Shown piece after piece: positions 25,446 through 34,462 of a DNA stretch of 37,020 bases. This DNA comes from Bacteroidota bacterium (GTDB lineage Bacteria > Bacteroidota > Bacteroidia > UKL13-3). The DNA lies in NCBI GenBank assembly GCA_034439655.1, contig JAWXAU010000087.1, positions 1-37,020 of the forward strand, written 5' to 3'. Each line of letters starts with the position of its first letter. Within the stretch, counting starts at the first letter, position 1. The position numbers and the translations under genes were made by a program. The notes under the pieces are model-generated. The model was not told the origin of the DNA, made no database searches, and saw only the letters and a program-made list of their open reading frames with translations.

Positions 25446-28043
25446 ATGAGTCTAGACACCAAGTATAACCCCGCTGCCGTTGAAGATAAATGGTATAAGC
25501 ATTGGCTCGATAAAAAATTGTTCCGCTCAGTACCCGATACCCGTGAGCCCTATACCATCGTAATTCCTCCTCCAAATGTAACGGGCGTACTTCACATGGG
25601 TCACATGCTCAACAATACCATTCAGGATATGTTAATCCGCCGTGCAAGGATGCTTGGTAAAAATGCTCTTTGGGTTCCAGGAACAGATCATGCCAGTATT
25701 GCTACCGAAGCGAAAGTGGTAAAAATGTTGGATGACAAGGGAATCAAGAAGGCTGATATCAGCAGAGAAGAATTTTTGAAATATGCGTTCGAATGGAAAG
25801 ATAAATATGGAGGAATTATTTTAGCACAACTTAAAAAACTAGGTGCCTCCTGCGATTGGGACCGCACAGCTTTTACCATGGACGAAGGCTACTCACGCGA
25901 TGTGATAAATGTATTTATCGATTTATATAGTAAAGGATATATATACCGTGGAATTAGAATGGTGAATTGGGACCCCGCTGCTAAGACTACGGTGAGCGAT
26001 GAAGAAGTGATAACTAGGCCGACGCACAACAAAATGTGTTATGTAAAATATAAGTACGAAGATGGAAGTGGTTACCTCACCGTGGCAACGGTTCGTCCTG
26101 AAACTATTATGGGCGATGTGGCTATTGCTGTGAACCCGGCAGACGAACGCTATAAACATTTGCAAGGCAAAAAAGTAATCGTTCCCTTTGTGAACCGTGC
26201 GGTTCCTATCATATTTGATGAGGCTATTGATATAGCATTTGGAACGGGTTGCTTAAAGGTTACCCCAGCTCACGATATTGTCGATTATGAAATTGGTCAA
26301 CGCCATGGACTTCCTGTAATTGATTGTTTGAATGATGATGGAACTATTGCAGAAATTGCGGGGGCCTTTGTTGGGCTCGACCGTTTTGTAGCCCGCAAAC
26401 AAGCCATCAAAGAACTTGAAGCAACAGGATTGCTAGAAAAAATAGAAGACTATACAAATAATGTAGGTTATAGTGAAAGGACCGATGCGGCAATAGAACC
26501 CAAACTAAGCATGCAATGGTTTTTGAAAATGAAAGAGTTCAGCAAACCTGCTTATGATGCTGTGATAAATGGGGAAGTAAATCTGATCCCAAACAAATTC
26601 ATCAATACCTATAAACACTGGATGGAGAACGTGAAGGATTGGTGTCTCAGCCGCCAGCTTTGGTGGGGGCATCGGATTCCAGCATGGTACAATGAAGAAG
26701 GACATTTTGTAGTTGCGGCAACGCAGACAGAAGCTGAAGCAAAATTTAAAGCGGAAAGTAAAACATATAATAATCTTATTCAAGATGAAGACTGTCTTGA
26801 TACTTGGGCATCATCATGGTTATGGCCCATTAGTGTTTTTGATGGTATAGAACATCCCGACAATCCTGAAATAAATTATTATTATCCTACCAACGACCTT
26901 GTTACCGCTCCTGAAATATTATTCTTTTGGGTAGCTCGTATGATTATGGCAGGTTACGAATACCGTGGACAAAAACCATTTAATAATGTATATTTAACTG
27001 GAATTGTTCGCGACAAGCAACGTCGTAAAATGAGTAAAAGTTTGGGCAATAGTCCCGACCCATTAGACCTTATTGCACAGTATGGTGCCGATGGTGTGAG
27101 GTTGGGTATGTTATTATGTTCGCCTGCTGGTAATGATATATTGTTTGATGAAAGCCAAGTTGAGCAAGGAAGAAATTTCAGTAACAAACTTTGGAATGCT
27201 TTCCGCTTGATAAAAAGTTGGGAAGTTGATGAAAGTATTAAAGCGGAAAATCAAGAATTATCGGTGCATTGGTTTCACAACAGATTTGATGAAGTATTAA
27301 AAGAAGTAAACGATGATTTCAATACCTTCCGTTTGAGCGAAGGTTTGATGAAAATATATAAACTCGTGTGGGACGATTTCTGCTCTTGGTATTTGGAAAT
27401 GGTGAAACCTGTTTATGGCCAACCTATATCCAAATATTTATATGATGCTACTATTATAATCTTTGATTCTATTCTTCGTTTATTGCATCCTATTATGCCA
27501 TTTATTAGTGAAGAGCTTTGGCAAGAATTGCAACCCAGAAAAGAAGGCGATAGTATATGTATCGCTGCATGGCCCACAGAATTTAATTCAGCGAAAGTGG
27601 ATGCCGAAAAAGCTTTACAACTGATTTCAGAAGTTCGTGCATTCCGCAACAGCAAAGGCATTTCGCCTAAAGAAGCAGTGGAATTATATATTATAGCTCA
27701 AAATCAAAATGACTATAATAAGTTTGAAACATTGATTGCAAAATTAGCAAATGTTTCCTCATTGATATATACAAAAGAAAAACTTCAAGGTGCTTATAGC
27801 TTTTTAATACATACCGATGAAGCATTTATACCTGTGGAACTTGATAAGGATGCAGAAACCAAACGTATAGCTGAAGAAATAAACTACCTAGAAGGTTTCC
27901 TTAAGAGTGTAGAAGTCAAACTCAGCAACGAACGTTTCATGGCGAATGCCAAACCCGATGTAATAGAAAAAGAATTACAAAAGAAAGCAGATGCCGAAAA
28001 TAAATTGCTGACGCTGAAAGAGCAATTGGGAATGTTGGTGTAG
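25446..28043 (+). CDS. valS: Valyl-tRNA synthetase
   Basis: 865 residues, class I synthetase. The HIGH-type motif HMGH is in PPPNVTGVLHMGHMLNNT (~40-58) and the KMSKS loop in RRKMSKSLGNS (from ~525). Between them lies the CP1 editing insertion that removes mis-charged threonine (TVRPETIMGDVAI region). The C-terminal ~65 residues form a coiled coil rich in Glu/Lys, as in ValS, which contacts tRNA. The length is near the family norm. The gene is transcribed alone; no T-box leader is recognised in the 300 bp upstream. Confidence 0.97.
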   Translation: MSLDTKYNPAAVEDKWYKHWLDKKLFRSVPDTREPYTIVIPPPNVTGVLHMGHMLNNTIQDMLIRRARMLGKNALWVPGTDHASIATEAKVVKMLDDKGIKKADISREEFLKYAFEWKDKYGGIILAQLKKLGASCDWDRTAFTMDEGYSRDVINVFIDLYSKGYIYRGIRMVNWDPAAKTTVSDEEVITRPTHNKMCYVKYKYEDGSGYLTVATVRPETIMGDVAIAVNPADERYKHLQGKKVIVPFVNRAVPIIFDEAIDIAFGTGCLKVTPAHDIVDYEIGQRHGLPVIDCLNDDGTIAEIAGAFVGLDRFVARKQAIKELEATGLLEKIEDYTNNVGYSERTDAAIEPKLSMQWFLKMKEFSKPAYDAVINGEVNLIPNKFINTYKHWMENVKDWCLSRQLWWGHRIPAWYNEEGHFVVAATQTEAEAKFKAESKTYNNLIQDEDCLDTWASSWLWPISVFDGIEHPDNPEINYYYPTNDLVTAPEILFFWVARMIMAGYEYRGQKPFNNVYLTGIVRDKQRRKMSKSLGNSPDPLDLIAQYGADGVRLGMLLCSPAGNDILFDESQVEQGRNFSNKLWNAFRLIKSWEVDESIKAENQELSVHWFHNRFDEVLKEVNDDFNTFRLSEGLMKIYKLVWDDFCSWYLEMVKPVYGQPISKYLYDATIIIFDSILRLLHPIMPFISEELWQELQPRKEGDSICIAAWPTEFNSAKVDAEKALQLISEVRAFRNSKGISPKEAVELYIIAQNQNDYNKFETLIAKLANVSSLIYTKEKLQGAYSFLIHTDEAFIPVELDKDAETKRIAEEINYLEGFLKSVEVKLSNERFMANAKPDVIEKELQKKADAENKLLTLKEQLGMLV

Positions 28044-28148
28044 GGTTCTCTTTGTTGTATAATTGTGCCGTCCTCTCTGCTGCCAATAATTGTTGAATTT
28101 TAAGTCAATTCATATATTATTCTTTATCAAATACTTGCAAATATAAAA

Positions 28149-28244
28149 CATTAATTTAGTCAGTCAATTGACTGAATTTACATTAATTCAGTCAGTCAAC
28201 TGACTGAATTAACATTAATTTGGTCAGTCAATTGACTGAATTAA
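28149..28244. repeat. Three 32-bp tandem palindromic units (candidate operators)
   Basis: Three units start at 28149, 28181 and 28213, each 32 bp, beginning CATTAATT and ending GAATTTA or GAATTAA. Each holds a palindromic core at an identical offset: TCAGTCAATTGACTGA at 28160-28175 and 28224-28239, and TCAGTCAACTGACTGA at 28192-28207. In the middle unit the symmetric arms extend to 14 bp (TTAATTCAGTCAGT and its complement). The spacing is about three helical turns. The last core ends 16 bp before a perfect -7 box. These are not CRISPR repeats, since no spacers separate them. Confidence 0.85.
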
Positions 28245-28255
28245 TGTTTTTGTGT

Positions 28256-28263
28256 TATATTTG
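28256..28263 (+). promoter_or_regulatory. -7 box TATATTTG for the ATPase gene
   Basis: Exact TAnnTTTG match 18 bp upstream of the ATG at 28282. The third palindromic core (28224-28239) covers the place where a -33 element would be. Confidence 0.6.
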
Positions 28264-28281
28264 CGGTGTTAAAAAAGTGGT

Positions 28282-29409
28282 ATGTATCATAGAAGTCTGC
28301 AAAAAGTAATCGAAAAAAATCTTTCCAAACAGAAGGTTTCAATACTACTGGGTGCTAGAAGAGTGGGCAAAACAGAAATCCTTCAGGCTATATATGAATC
28401 CAGAAAAGACACTACACTTTGGCTAAATGGTGAAGATAGAGATACCGAAGTATTATTGGAAAGACGGAGCGAAGCAAATTACAGAAAACTTTTAGCAGGC
28501 TATAACTTATTAATTATTGATGAGGCACAATATATAGAAGATGTTTCTCGAAAAGTAAAATTGATGATAGACACCATCAAGCCTTTGCATATCATTATTA
28601 CAGGTTCATCTGCTTTCGACTTGTCACAAATGGGTGAGCCATTAGTAGGCAGAAGTATTACGTATCATTTGTACCCGCTAGCTCAAATGGAATGGAAACA
28701 AAATGAGAACTTATTGCAAATAAAACAGAACTTGGAAGACCGTCTTATATATGGTAGCTACCCTGAACTGAGCAGTATAGAAAACGATGATGATAAAGCT
28801 ATCTATTTAAAGGAATTGGTAAATACTTATTTATTAAAAGATATATTAATATTTGAACAAATAAATAACTCACAAAAGTTAAGGGATTTACTCAAATTAA
28901 TTGCCTATCAAGTGGGCTCGGAAGTATCGTTGGATGAGATTGGAAAACAACTAGGGATGAGTAAAAATACAGTATCCAGATATTTAGATTTATTGGCAAA
29001 AGCTTTTGTGATATATAGTAGAAGTGGTTATAGTAATAACCTAAGAAAAGAAATTGTGAAAAGCAAAAAATGGTATTTTGTCGACAATGGTGTACGTAAC
29101 GCCATCATCAATGATTTCAGACCCGCAGCACTGCGAAGTGATATTGGCATCTTATGGGAACAATATATATTGGGCGAAAGAATTAAATATAACGAGTACA
29201 AACAAATACATACAGAAAGTTATTTTTGGAGAACCTACGATCAACAAGAAATTGACTTAATAGAACAGAAAAACAAAAAACTTTCTGCGTTTGAATGTAA
29301 ATGGAAAGATACTATAATAAAAGCTCCGACAGCTTTTACCAAATCATATCCTAAAGCTACATTCCAAGTTATTAATCATGAAAATTATTTAGATTGGATT
29401 GATGATTAA
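28282..29409 (+). CDS. AAA ATPase / DUF4143 family protein
   Basis: 375 residues. The N-terminal P-loop ATPase domain (AAA_14 type) has Walker A GARRVGKT at 24-31, Walker B LLIIDEAQ (Asp80-Glu81) and sensor-like IITGSSAF. A winged-helix segment follows (~205-240, EIGKQLGMSKNTVSRYLDLL), then the DUF4143 C-terminal domain. The latter carries a PD-(D/E)XK-like pattern, EID at 323-325 and ECK at 338-340 (D-x12-ExK). The family is widespread and poorly understood; some members are linked to mobile or defence regions, but no partner gene is adjacent here. It is preceded by the triple palindrome array. Confidence 0.88.
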   Translation: MYHRSLQKVIEKNLSKQKVSILLGARRVGKTEILQAIYESRKDTTLWLNGEDRDTEVLLERRSEANYRKLLAGYNLLIIDEAQYIEDVSRKVKLMIDTIKPLHIIITGSSAFDLSQMGEPLVGRSITYHLYPLAQMEWKQNENLLQIKQNLEDRLIYGSYPELSSIENDDDKAIYLKELVNTYLLKDILIFEQINNSQKLRDLLKLIAYQVGSEVSLDEIGKQLGMSKNTVSRYLDLLAKAFVIYSRSGYSNNLRKEIVKSKKWYFVDNGVRNAIINDFRPAALRSDIGILWEQYILGERIKYNEYKQIHTESYFWRTYDQQEIDLIEQKNKKLSAFECKWKDTIIKAPTAFTKSYPKATFQVINHENYLDWIDD

Positions 29410-29430
29410 CCCTTTTTTGTTCTGATGCTC

Positions 29431-29796
29431 TCACACCTGCCCCAAAACCGTATGCAACCAAAAAGCCAATGGTGCAAGAATCGAAACCAATCCAAATATC
29501 CAGAAAAAACGCATGGCAAACCAAAGTTGGGTGAGGATATTTAATCGGTCAAAAACATTTCCGAGTATTCGTTTATTTACTTGCCAAGTGGCAAAAACAA
29601 TTAATACAGAAATTAATATATTAAATAAAACATGCACTACGATTAATTGGTACCGGTCCTTTACAAACATCGCAAAAATTTCTTCAGTAGAATAAGTACT
29701 ATATAATGATGAAGCAAGAATCAAAACTATACCTGTAATAAGGATACGGAGATGTGCCCGTTTAAATTTGTGAGATAGTGTTGCCGCTTGTATCAT
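29431..29796 (-). CDS. Small integral membrane protein, unknown
   Basis: 121 residues with three or four hydrophobic segments (RILITGIVLILASSLYSTY, LIVVHVLFNILISVLIVFA, LWFAMRFFWIFGLVSILAPL and onward). A basic N-terminus before the first helix suggests a cytoplasmic start. I do not recognise the family. Its stop lies 21 bp from the convergent ATPase stop. A one-mismatch -7 box (minus strand, CAATTTTG) is upstream. Confidence 0.6.
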   Translation of the reverse strand: MIQAATLSHKFKRAHLRILITGIVLILASSLYSTYSTEEIFAMFVKDRYQLIVVHVLFNILISVLIVFATWQVNKRILGNVFDRLNILTQLWFAMRFFWIFGLVSILAPLAFWLHTVLGQV

Positions 29797-29948
29797 ATAT
29801 AATTCGTTTGCAAAATTGCAATTATATTATATTCGATTAAACAAAAAATTGCTGAAACGTATTTTTAGAGACATGAATTTCTCTCCCATTTCTTGTTTAG
29901 TTAACTCACCATTCCGTATCTTCGTAGGCTATAAAGTGTATTCCCTCC

Positions 29949-32354
29949 ATGCAAGAAAAAGAAACCGCCATCACTTTCGATATTTTCAAAAAAGAAGTGC
30001 TCACCGATTATGCCACAGCTTTTAAAAGCCGCCATACTAGCCTTATTGGCCGCAAAGAGGTTTTAACGGGTAAAGCTAAGTTTGGAATTTTTGGCGATGG
30101 TAAGGAAGTGGCACAACTTGCTATGGCCCGTGTTTTCAAAAACGGAGATTTCCGCTCTGGATATTACAGAGACCAAACTTTCATGTTTGCCATTGGTGAA
30201 CTTACTATACAAGAATTTTTTGCACAATTATATGCCGAACCATCTGTAGAAGCCGAACCCTCAAGTGCTGGTCGAAGCATGAATGGTCACTTTGGTACAC
30301 GTTTTTTGGATGATAATGGCAACTGGAAAAACCTGACTGAACTTAAAAATTCCACTTCTGATATTTCACCCACTGCTTCGCAAATGAGCCGTGTGGTGGG
30401 TCTTGGCTATGCTTCCAAATTATTTCGTAATAATATAAATATACAGCACCTTACTCAGTTTTCCGATAAAGGAAATGAAGTAGCCTTTGCAACAATAGGA
30501 AATGCAAGCACCAGCGAAGGAGGCTTTTTTGAAGCCATCAATGCTATGGGAGTTTTACAAGTACCCGTGGTAGTTTCTGTATGGGATGATGGTTATGGAA
30601 TTTCTGTCCCTGCAAAATATCAAACCACCAAAGAGAGTATTAGCGAAATACTCAAAGGTTTCCAACGCGACGATCAAAATGAGGGTTATAATATATATCG
30701 TGTAAAAGGTTGGGACTATGCAGAGCTTTGCAGAGTATATGAAGATGCCACCAAAATAGCTAGAGAAAAACATATTCCCGCCATTATACATGTAGAAGAA
30801 ATGACGCAGCCGCAAGGCCACTCAACTTCTGGCTCGCACGAAAGATATAAAACCAAGGAACGCCTGCAATGGGAACAGGATTTTGACTGTGTCAAAAAAA
30901 TGCGGGAATGGATTTTGACAAACAGTATTGCAACTCCAGAAGAACTTGAAGCTATTGAAACTGCTGGATTACAACAAGTAAAAGACGAGCAAAAAGCATC
31001 TTGGCAATCCTATCTATCAAAAATAAAAGCTGATGTAACGGAAACTATTCTTTGCTTGGAAGCCTTAGCTAATGTGTCGGACAAAGCTAATTCAATAAAG
31101 CAAGCGGGCACTTCATTGTTAACTATTACAGAACCTACGCGTCGTGATATTTTTGAAGCTATATTTACTAGCATTCAATCGACCGTAGGGGAACAAAGTC
31201 CTGAAAGAAACCAATTGTTACAACTGCTCGCTCAGTATAAAGAAGTTAACAAAGATCGTTACAACTCGCATTTATATAGTCAGTCGAGCAAGGCATTGGG
31301 TAATATTGAGCAAGTGGAAGCGATATATAGTGAAGAAAGCAAAAACATGGATGGCCGCGAAATACTGCAAGCATGTTTCGATAAGGCTTTTGAACGCATC
31401 CCTGAACTATTTGCCATAGGCGAAGATGTGGGCAGGATAGGCGATGTGAACCAAGGGTTTGCAGGCTTACAAGACAAATACGGTGAATTGCGTATAACGG
31501 ATACGGGCATACGCGAATGGACTATTACAGGGCAGGGAATAGGAGCAGCCATGCGAGGCCTGAGGCCCATAGTAGAAATACAATATTTAGATTATTTTTT
31601 ATACGCTTTACAAATACTTAGCGATGATGTGGCTACACTACAATACCGTACAAAAGGTGGTCAAAAATGTCCGCTCATCATTCGTACACGTGGACATAGA
31701 CTTGAGGGGATTTGGCACTCGGGCTCGCCAATGGGCATGATTTTGAATGGCCTTAGAGGCATGAATATATTAGTACCCCGCAATATGACCCAAGCTGCTG
31801 CTTACTATAATACTTTGTTATTAAGCGATGAGCCAGCTTTAGTAGTAGAATGCTTGAACGGATACCGTCTTAAAGAAAAAATGCCTGATAATATTGGAGA
31901 GATTACTTTAGTGCCTGGTTTACCCGAAGTGCTTAAACAGGGAACAGATATTACGCTTGTAACTTATGGATCATGCTGTCGAATTGCAATGGAGGCAGCT
32001 CAAAAACTAGAAACTTTCGGTATCTATGTTGAGATAGTCGATGTGCAAAGCTTGCTCCCATTTGATACAAAAAGCAGTATCGTTGAGTCGTTGAAGAAGA
32101 CAGGCCAAATCGTATTTTTTGATGAAGATGTGCCAGGAGGTGCCAGTGCATTCATGATGCAGCAAGTGCTGGAAATACAAGGTGGATACCAATATCTTGA
32201 TGCCCCACCACTTACTATTACTGCCCAAGCACACCGCCCAGCATACGGCACTGATGGCGATTTCTTCTCTAAACCGCAAGCGAATGATGTGTTTGAAGCA
32301 TTATACCAAATGATGCATCAATATGCACCGGGTGAATTCCCGCCAATGTTTTAG
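29949..32354 (+). CDS. Fused alpha/beta E1 of 2-oxoacid dehydrogenase (branched-chain/pyruvate type)
   Basis: 801 residues joining E1-alpha (~1-370) and E1-beta (~455-801) in one chain, a layout common in Bacteroidota. It is the thiamine-diphosphate-dependent decarboxylase that feeds acyl groups to E2 lipoyl domains. The alpha part has GDGKEVAQLAMARVF and SAGRSMNGHFGT. The usual GDG..N diphosphate motif here reads GNASTSEG (184-191) ... WDDGYGIS (212-219), so the first Asp and final Asn of the consensus are changed. The beta part has IGEDVGRIGDVNQG, TDTGIREWTITGQGIGAAMR and PLIIRTRGH. 2-oxoisovalerate is the most likely substrate, but pyruvate is possible. No E2/E3 genes are adjacent. Confidence 0.88.
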   Translation: MQEKETAITFDIFKKEVLTDYATAFKSRHTSLIGRKEVLTGKAKFGIFGDGKEVAQLAMARVFKNGDFRSGYYRDQTFMFAIGELTIQEFFAQLYAEPSVEAEPSSAGRSMNGHFGTRFLDDNGNWKNLTELKNSTSDISPTASQMSRVVGLGYASKLFRNNINIQHLTQFSDKGNEVAFATIGNASTSEGGFFEAINAMGVLQVPVVVSVWDDGYGISVPAKYQTTKESISEILKGFQRDDQNEGYNIYRVKGWDYAELCRVYEDATKIAREKHIPAIIHVEEMTQPQGHSTSGSHERYKTKERLQWEQDFDCVKKMREWILTNSIATPEELEAIETAGLQQVKDEQKASWQSYLSKIKADVTETILCLEALANVSDKANSIKQAGTSLLTITEPTRRDIFEAIFTSIQSTVGEQSPERNQLLQLLAQYKEVNKDRYNSHLYSQSSKALGNIEQVEAIYSEESKNMDGREILQACFDKAFERIPELFAIGEDVGRIGDVNQGFAGLQDKYGELRITDTGIREWTITGQGIGAAMRGLRPIVEIQYLDYFLYALQILSDDVATLQYRTKGGQKCPLIIRTRGHRLEGIWHSGSPMGMILNGLRGMNILVPRNMTQAAAYYNTLLLSDEPALVVECLNGYRLKEKMPDNIGEITLVPGLPEVLKQGTDITLVTYGSCCRIAMEAAQKLETFGIYVEIVDVQSLLPFDTKSSIVESLKKTGQIVFFDEDVPGGASAFMMQQVLEIQGGYQYLDAPPLTITAQAHRPAYGTDGDFFSKPQANDVFEALYQMMHQYAPGEFPPMF

Positions 32355-32457
32355 TTTTACCCGTCACGGCAGGTTGGTTTTCGGTTGTTCCCAAATTTTT
32401 GTTTAACCAATTACAAAAAATATTTCATTTTTTCATAAAATGATGCAACCCTTTTCT

Positions 32458-32465
32458 TATTTTTG
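32458..32465 (+). promoter_or_regulatory. -7 box TATTTTTG for the sigma-factor operon
   Basis: Exact TAnnTTTG match 64 bp before the sigma-factor ATG (32530), giving a leader of about 55-60 bases. It is the housekeeping-type box rather than an obvious ECF promoter. Confidence 0.55.
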
Positions 32466-32529
32466 TACTCTAATAGTTTATAAAGCCCGAACCAACATGT
32501 AACACATTTACACTAACCTGTAAATTAAA

Positions 32530-33093
32530 ATGCCGAACTTCACTGAAGAACAAGAACTTATTGATGGTTGCCTCGTAGGTAACCACAGAGCTCAAGAGGC
32601 TCTGTACAACAAGTATGCAGCCAAAATGTTTGGGGTTTGCCTACGCTACAGCAGTAGCCGTATGGAAGCTGAGGACACTTTGCATGAAGGTTTCATGGCG
32701 GTATTTGAAACTTTGGAACGATTTGAAGCACGAGGTGCATTTGAGGGATGGGTGAGACGAATTATGATTAACACGGCGTTAAAAAAGTACAAACGCGAAA
32801 GAGTTTATCAATTGATGGATTTCAATGTGGATGTAATAGAAACAGCCAATGATAGTGATTTTTCACCGCTGCAAAAAATGCAAACTGACGACCTTATTAA
32901 ACTAGTTCAAAAACTAGCCCCCGGATATAGAAATATTTTTAACCTTTATGCCATCGAAGGATATAACCACAGAGAAATTGGCGAAGTTTTGGGAATATCT
33001 GAAGGCACTTCAAAATCGCAAATGGCCCGAGCAAGAGTATTGCTACAAGCCATGCTAAACAAACAATACGACAACGCTAATGAGCAACGATAA
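32530..33093 (+). CDS. ECF-type RNA polymerase sigma factor
   Basis: 187 residues with regions 2 and 4 only. Region 2 includes EAEDTLHEGFMAVFETLERF and GWVRRIMINTALKKYKRE. Region 4 includes LAPGYRNIFNLYAIEGYNHR and the recognition helix EIGEVLGISEGTSKSQMARA. This resembles the conserved Bacteroidota ECF group that precedes barrel-type genes, and is similar in kind to SigP, the sigma factor acting with PorX in Porphyromonas; identity with SigP is inference. The downstream gene starts inside this one (14-bp overlap), pointing to translational coupling with its likely regulator. Confidence 0.9.
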   Translation: MPNFTEEQELIDGCLVGNHRAQEALYNKYAAKMFGVCLRYSSSRMEAEDTLHEGFMAVFETLERFEARGAFEGWVRRIMINTALKKYKRERVYQLMDFNVDVIETANDSDFSPLQKMQTDDLIKLVQKLAPGYRNIFNLYAIEGYNHREIGEVLGISEGTSKSQMARARVLLQAMLNKQYDNANEQR

Positions 33094-34462
33094 AGAACAT
33101 ATTGACGATATTTTTAAGAATCATTTCGAGGATTACAAGCCTACACCTCCAAGCAATGTGTGGAGCCGAGTAAAGAGCGGATTGAATAATAATACCTCTG
33201 AAGAAACTTTATATAATAAATTCGATCAACACCAGCCACAACCACCAGCATGGGTTTGGGCAAGCCTTAGCAATATACTTAAAGGCCGTCAACGCATTAA
33301 AACCTACAAACGCATAGCAGCGGCTGCTTTGTTTTTTGCCGCACTTGGTGGTTTAATAGCTAGTCAATTTGCTGCTAACAATACTATAGATTCTTTGTTT
33401 GCATTTGAAAAAGATGACAATATCACTCTCAGCACCACACCAATAAAACCAATATTAGTGCAGCCAAAGATAACAAGTCTTGGCAAATCTACTTCAACTT
33501 CTGCTCCTAAAAACTATATATCATATACCCAAGTTCAAGCTTTTACCAATAATATTCCTGCCCATAATAATATAGTAGTGCCTGCGATTGAAAATACTGT
33601 TGCAAACGATTTCGAAGTCCCGGTTACAGCTCCAGAAATTTCTTATTTAGAGTCCATTTTTGCCAATATATCAATCCCTTCCATAGGCCACGGCACTCCT
33701 AGCATTATGCCAGAAAATAATTTCAACTACAAAGCTCCCCATTACAAAAGGCCTAACTTATTTGAAACTAATATAGAAATATTTGCAGGTGTTGCTAATA
33801 CTTTCCGCCAACTTGATAATAAATTGAATGCTACTGTCGCTTCAATACGAAAAGAATCAGAAGAATCTGCTGCCTCCTATCAATGGGGAATTAAATTTAA
33901 TTTGATTAAAAACAAAATATTATTCTCGAACGGCATAAGCATGTCTGAATACAACTACAAGGGTACTTATCAATTTCTAAAAGAGGACATGGTTAATTTA
34001 CATCCTAATTTCCCAACAGAGGTAAAAGGAGTTTATAAAGTAGAAGATTACCATGCGAAACAATTATCGAATAACAACTCCAATGTTTTAACCACCTATA
34101 AATTTATAAACTATAATACTGCTGTTGGATATTTGATTAACGCAGGTAGAAAATTAAATATAACACCTCAAATCGGGGTTGGTACAGGCTATTTAATGAG
34201 TAATATTGGACCAAAATTACAAGCTGGCAAACCTACCGAATACTCCTCAATGCCAGATGCTAATTCTCTTTCTTTAAATCAAAGATTAATGGTAAGTGGA
34301 GCAGTTGCACTAAAAGTTGATTTCAGATTATTGAATTCATTTAAAGTTGGAATAGAGCCGTATATAAACAAGCAAATAAACAAGCAGGATGTTACCTCGC
34401 CTCTTGGTGGTCAAAAACTTACCGCCAAAGGTGTTAACTTAACCTTTTCCTACAAATTTTGA
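33080..34462 (+). CDS. Possible trans-envelope protein: cytoplasmic head, one TM helix, C-terminal barrel
   Basis: 460 residues. Residues 1-75 are soluble and contain two copies of a short motif (YKPTPPSNVWSRVKSGL and HQPQPPAWVWASLSNIL). A basic stretch and a hydrophobic helix (~81-100, RIAAAALFFAALGGLIASQF) follow, then a Ser/Thr/Pro/Asn-rich linker (~105-220) and a barrel-like C-terminal half (~225-460) ending in aromatic VNLTFSYKF, as in outer-membrane strands. The head and helix sit where an anti-sigma factor is expected, so it may hold the sigma factor at the inner membrane and report from the outer membrane. That role is inferred from architecture and from overlap with the sigma gene. 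Confidence 0.75.
   Translation: MSNDKEHIDDIFKNHFEDYKPTPPSNVWSRVKSGLNNNTSEETLYNKFDQHQPQPPAWVWASLSNILKGRQRIKTYKRIAAAALFFAALGGLIASQFAANNTIDSLFAFEKDDNITLSTTPIKPILVQPKITSLGKSTSTSAPKNYISYTQVQAFTNNIPAHNNIVVPAIENTVANDFEVPVTAPEISYLESIFANISIPSIGHGTPSIMPENNFNYKAPHYKRPNLFETNIEIFAGVANTFRQLDNKLNATVASIRKESEESAASYQWGIKFNLIKNKILFSNGISMSEYNYKGTYQFLKEDMVNLHPNFPTEVKGVYKVEDYHAKQLSNNNSNVLTTYKFINYNTAVGYLINAGRKLNITPQIGVGTGYLMSNIGPKLQAGKPTEYSSMPDANSLSLNQRLMVSGAVALKVDFRLLNSFKVGIEPYINKQINKQDVTSPLGGQKLTAKGVNLTFSYKF

Noticed and set aside
28149-28244. Possible CRISPR array
   Set aside because: Units are contiguous with no unique spacers, only three copies exist, and no cas gene is nearby.
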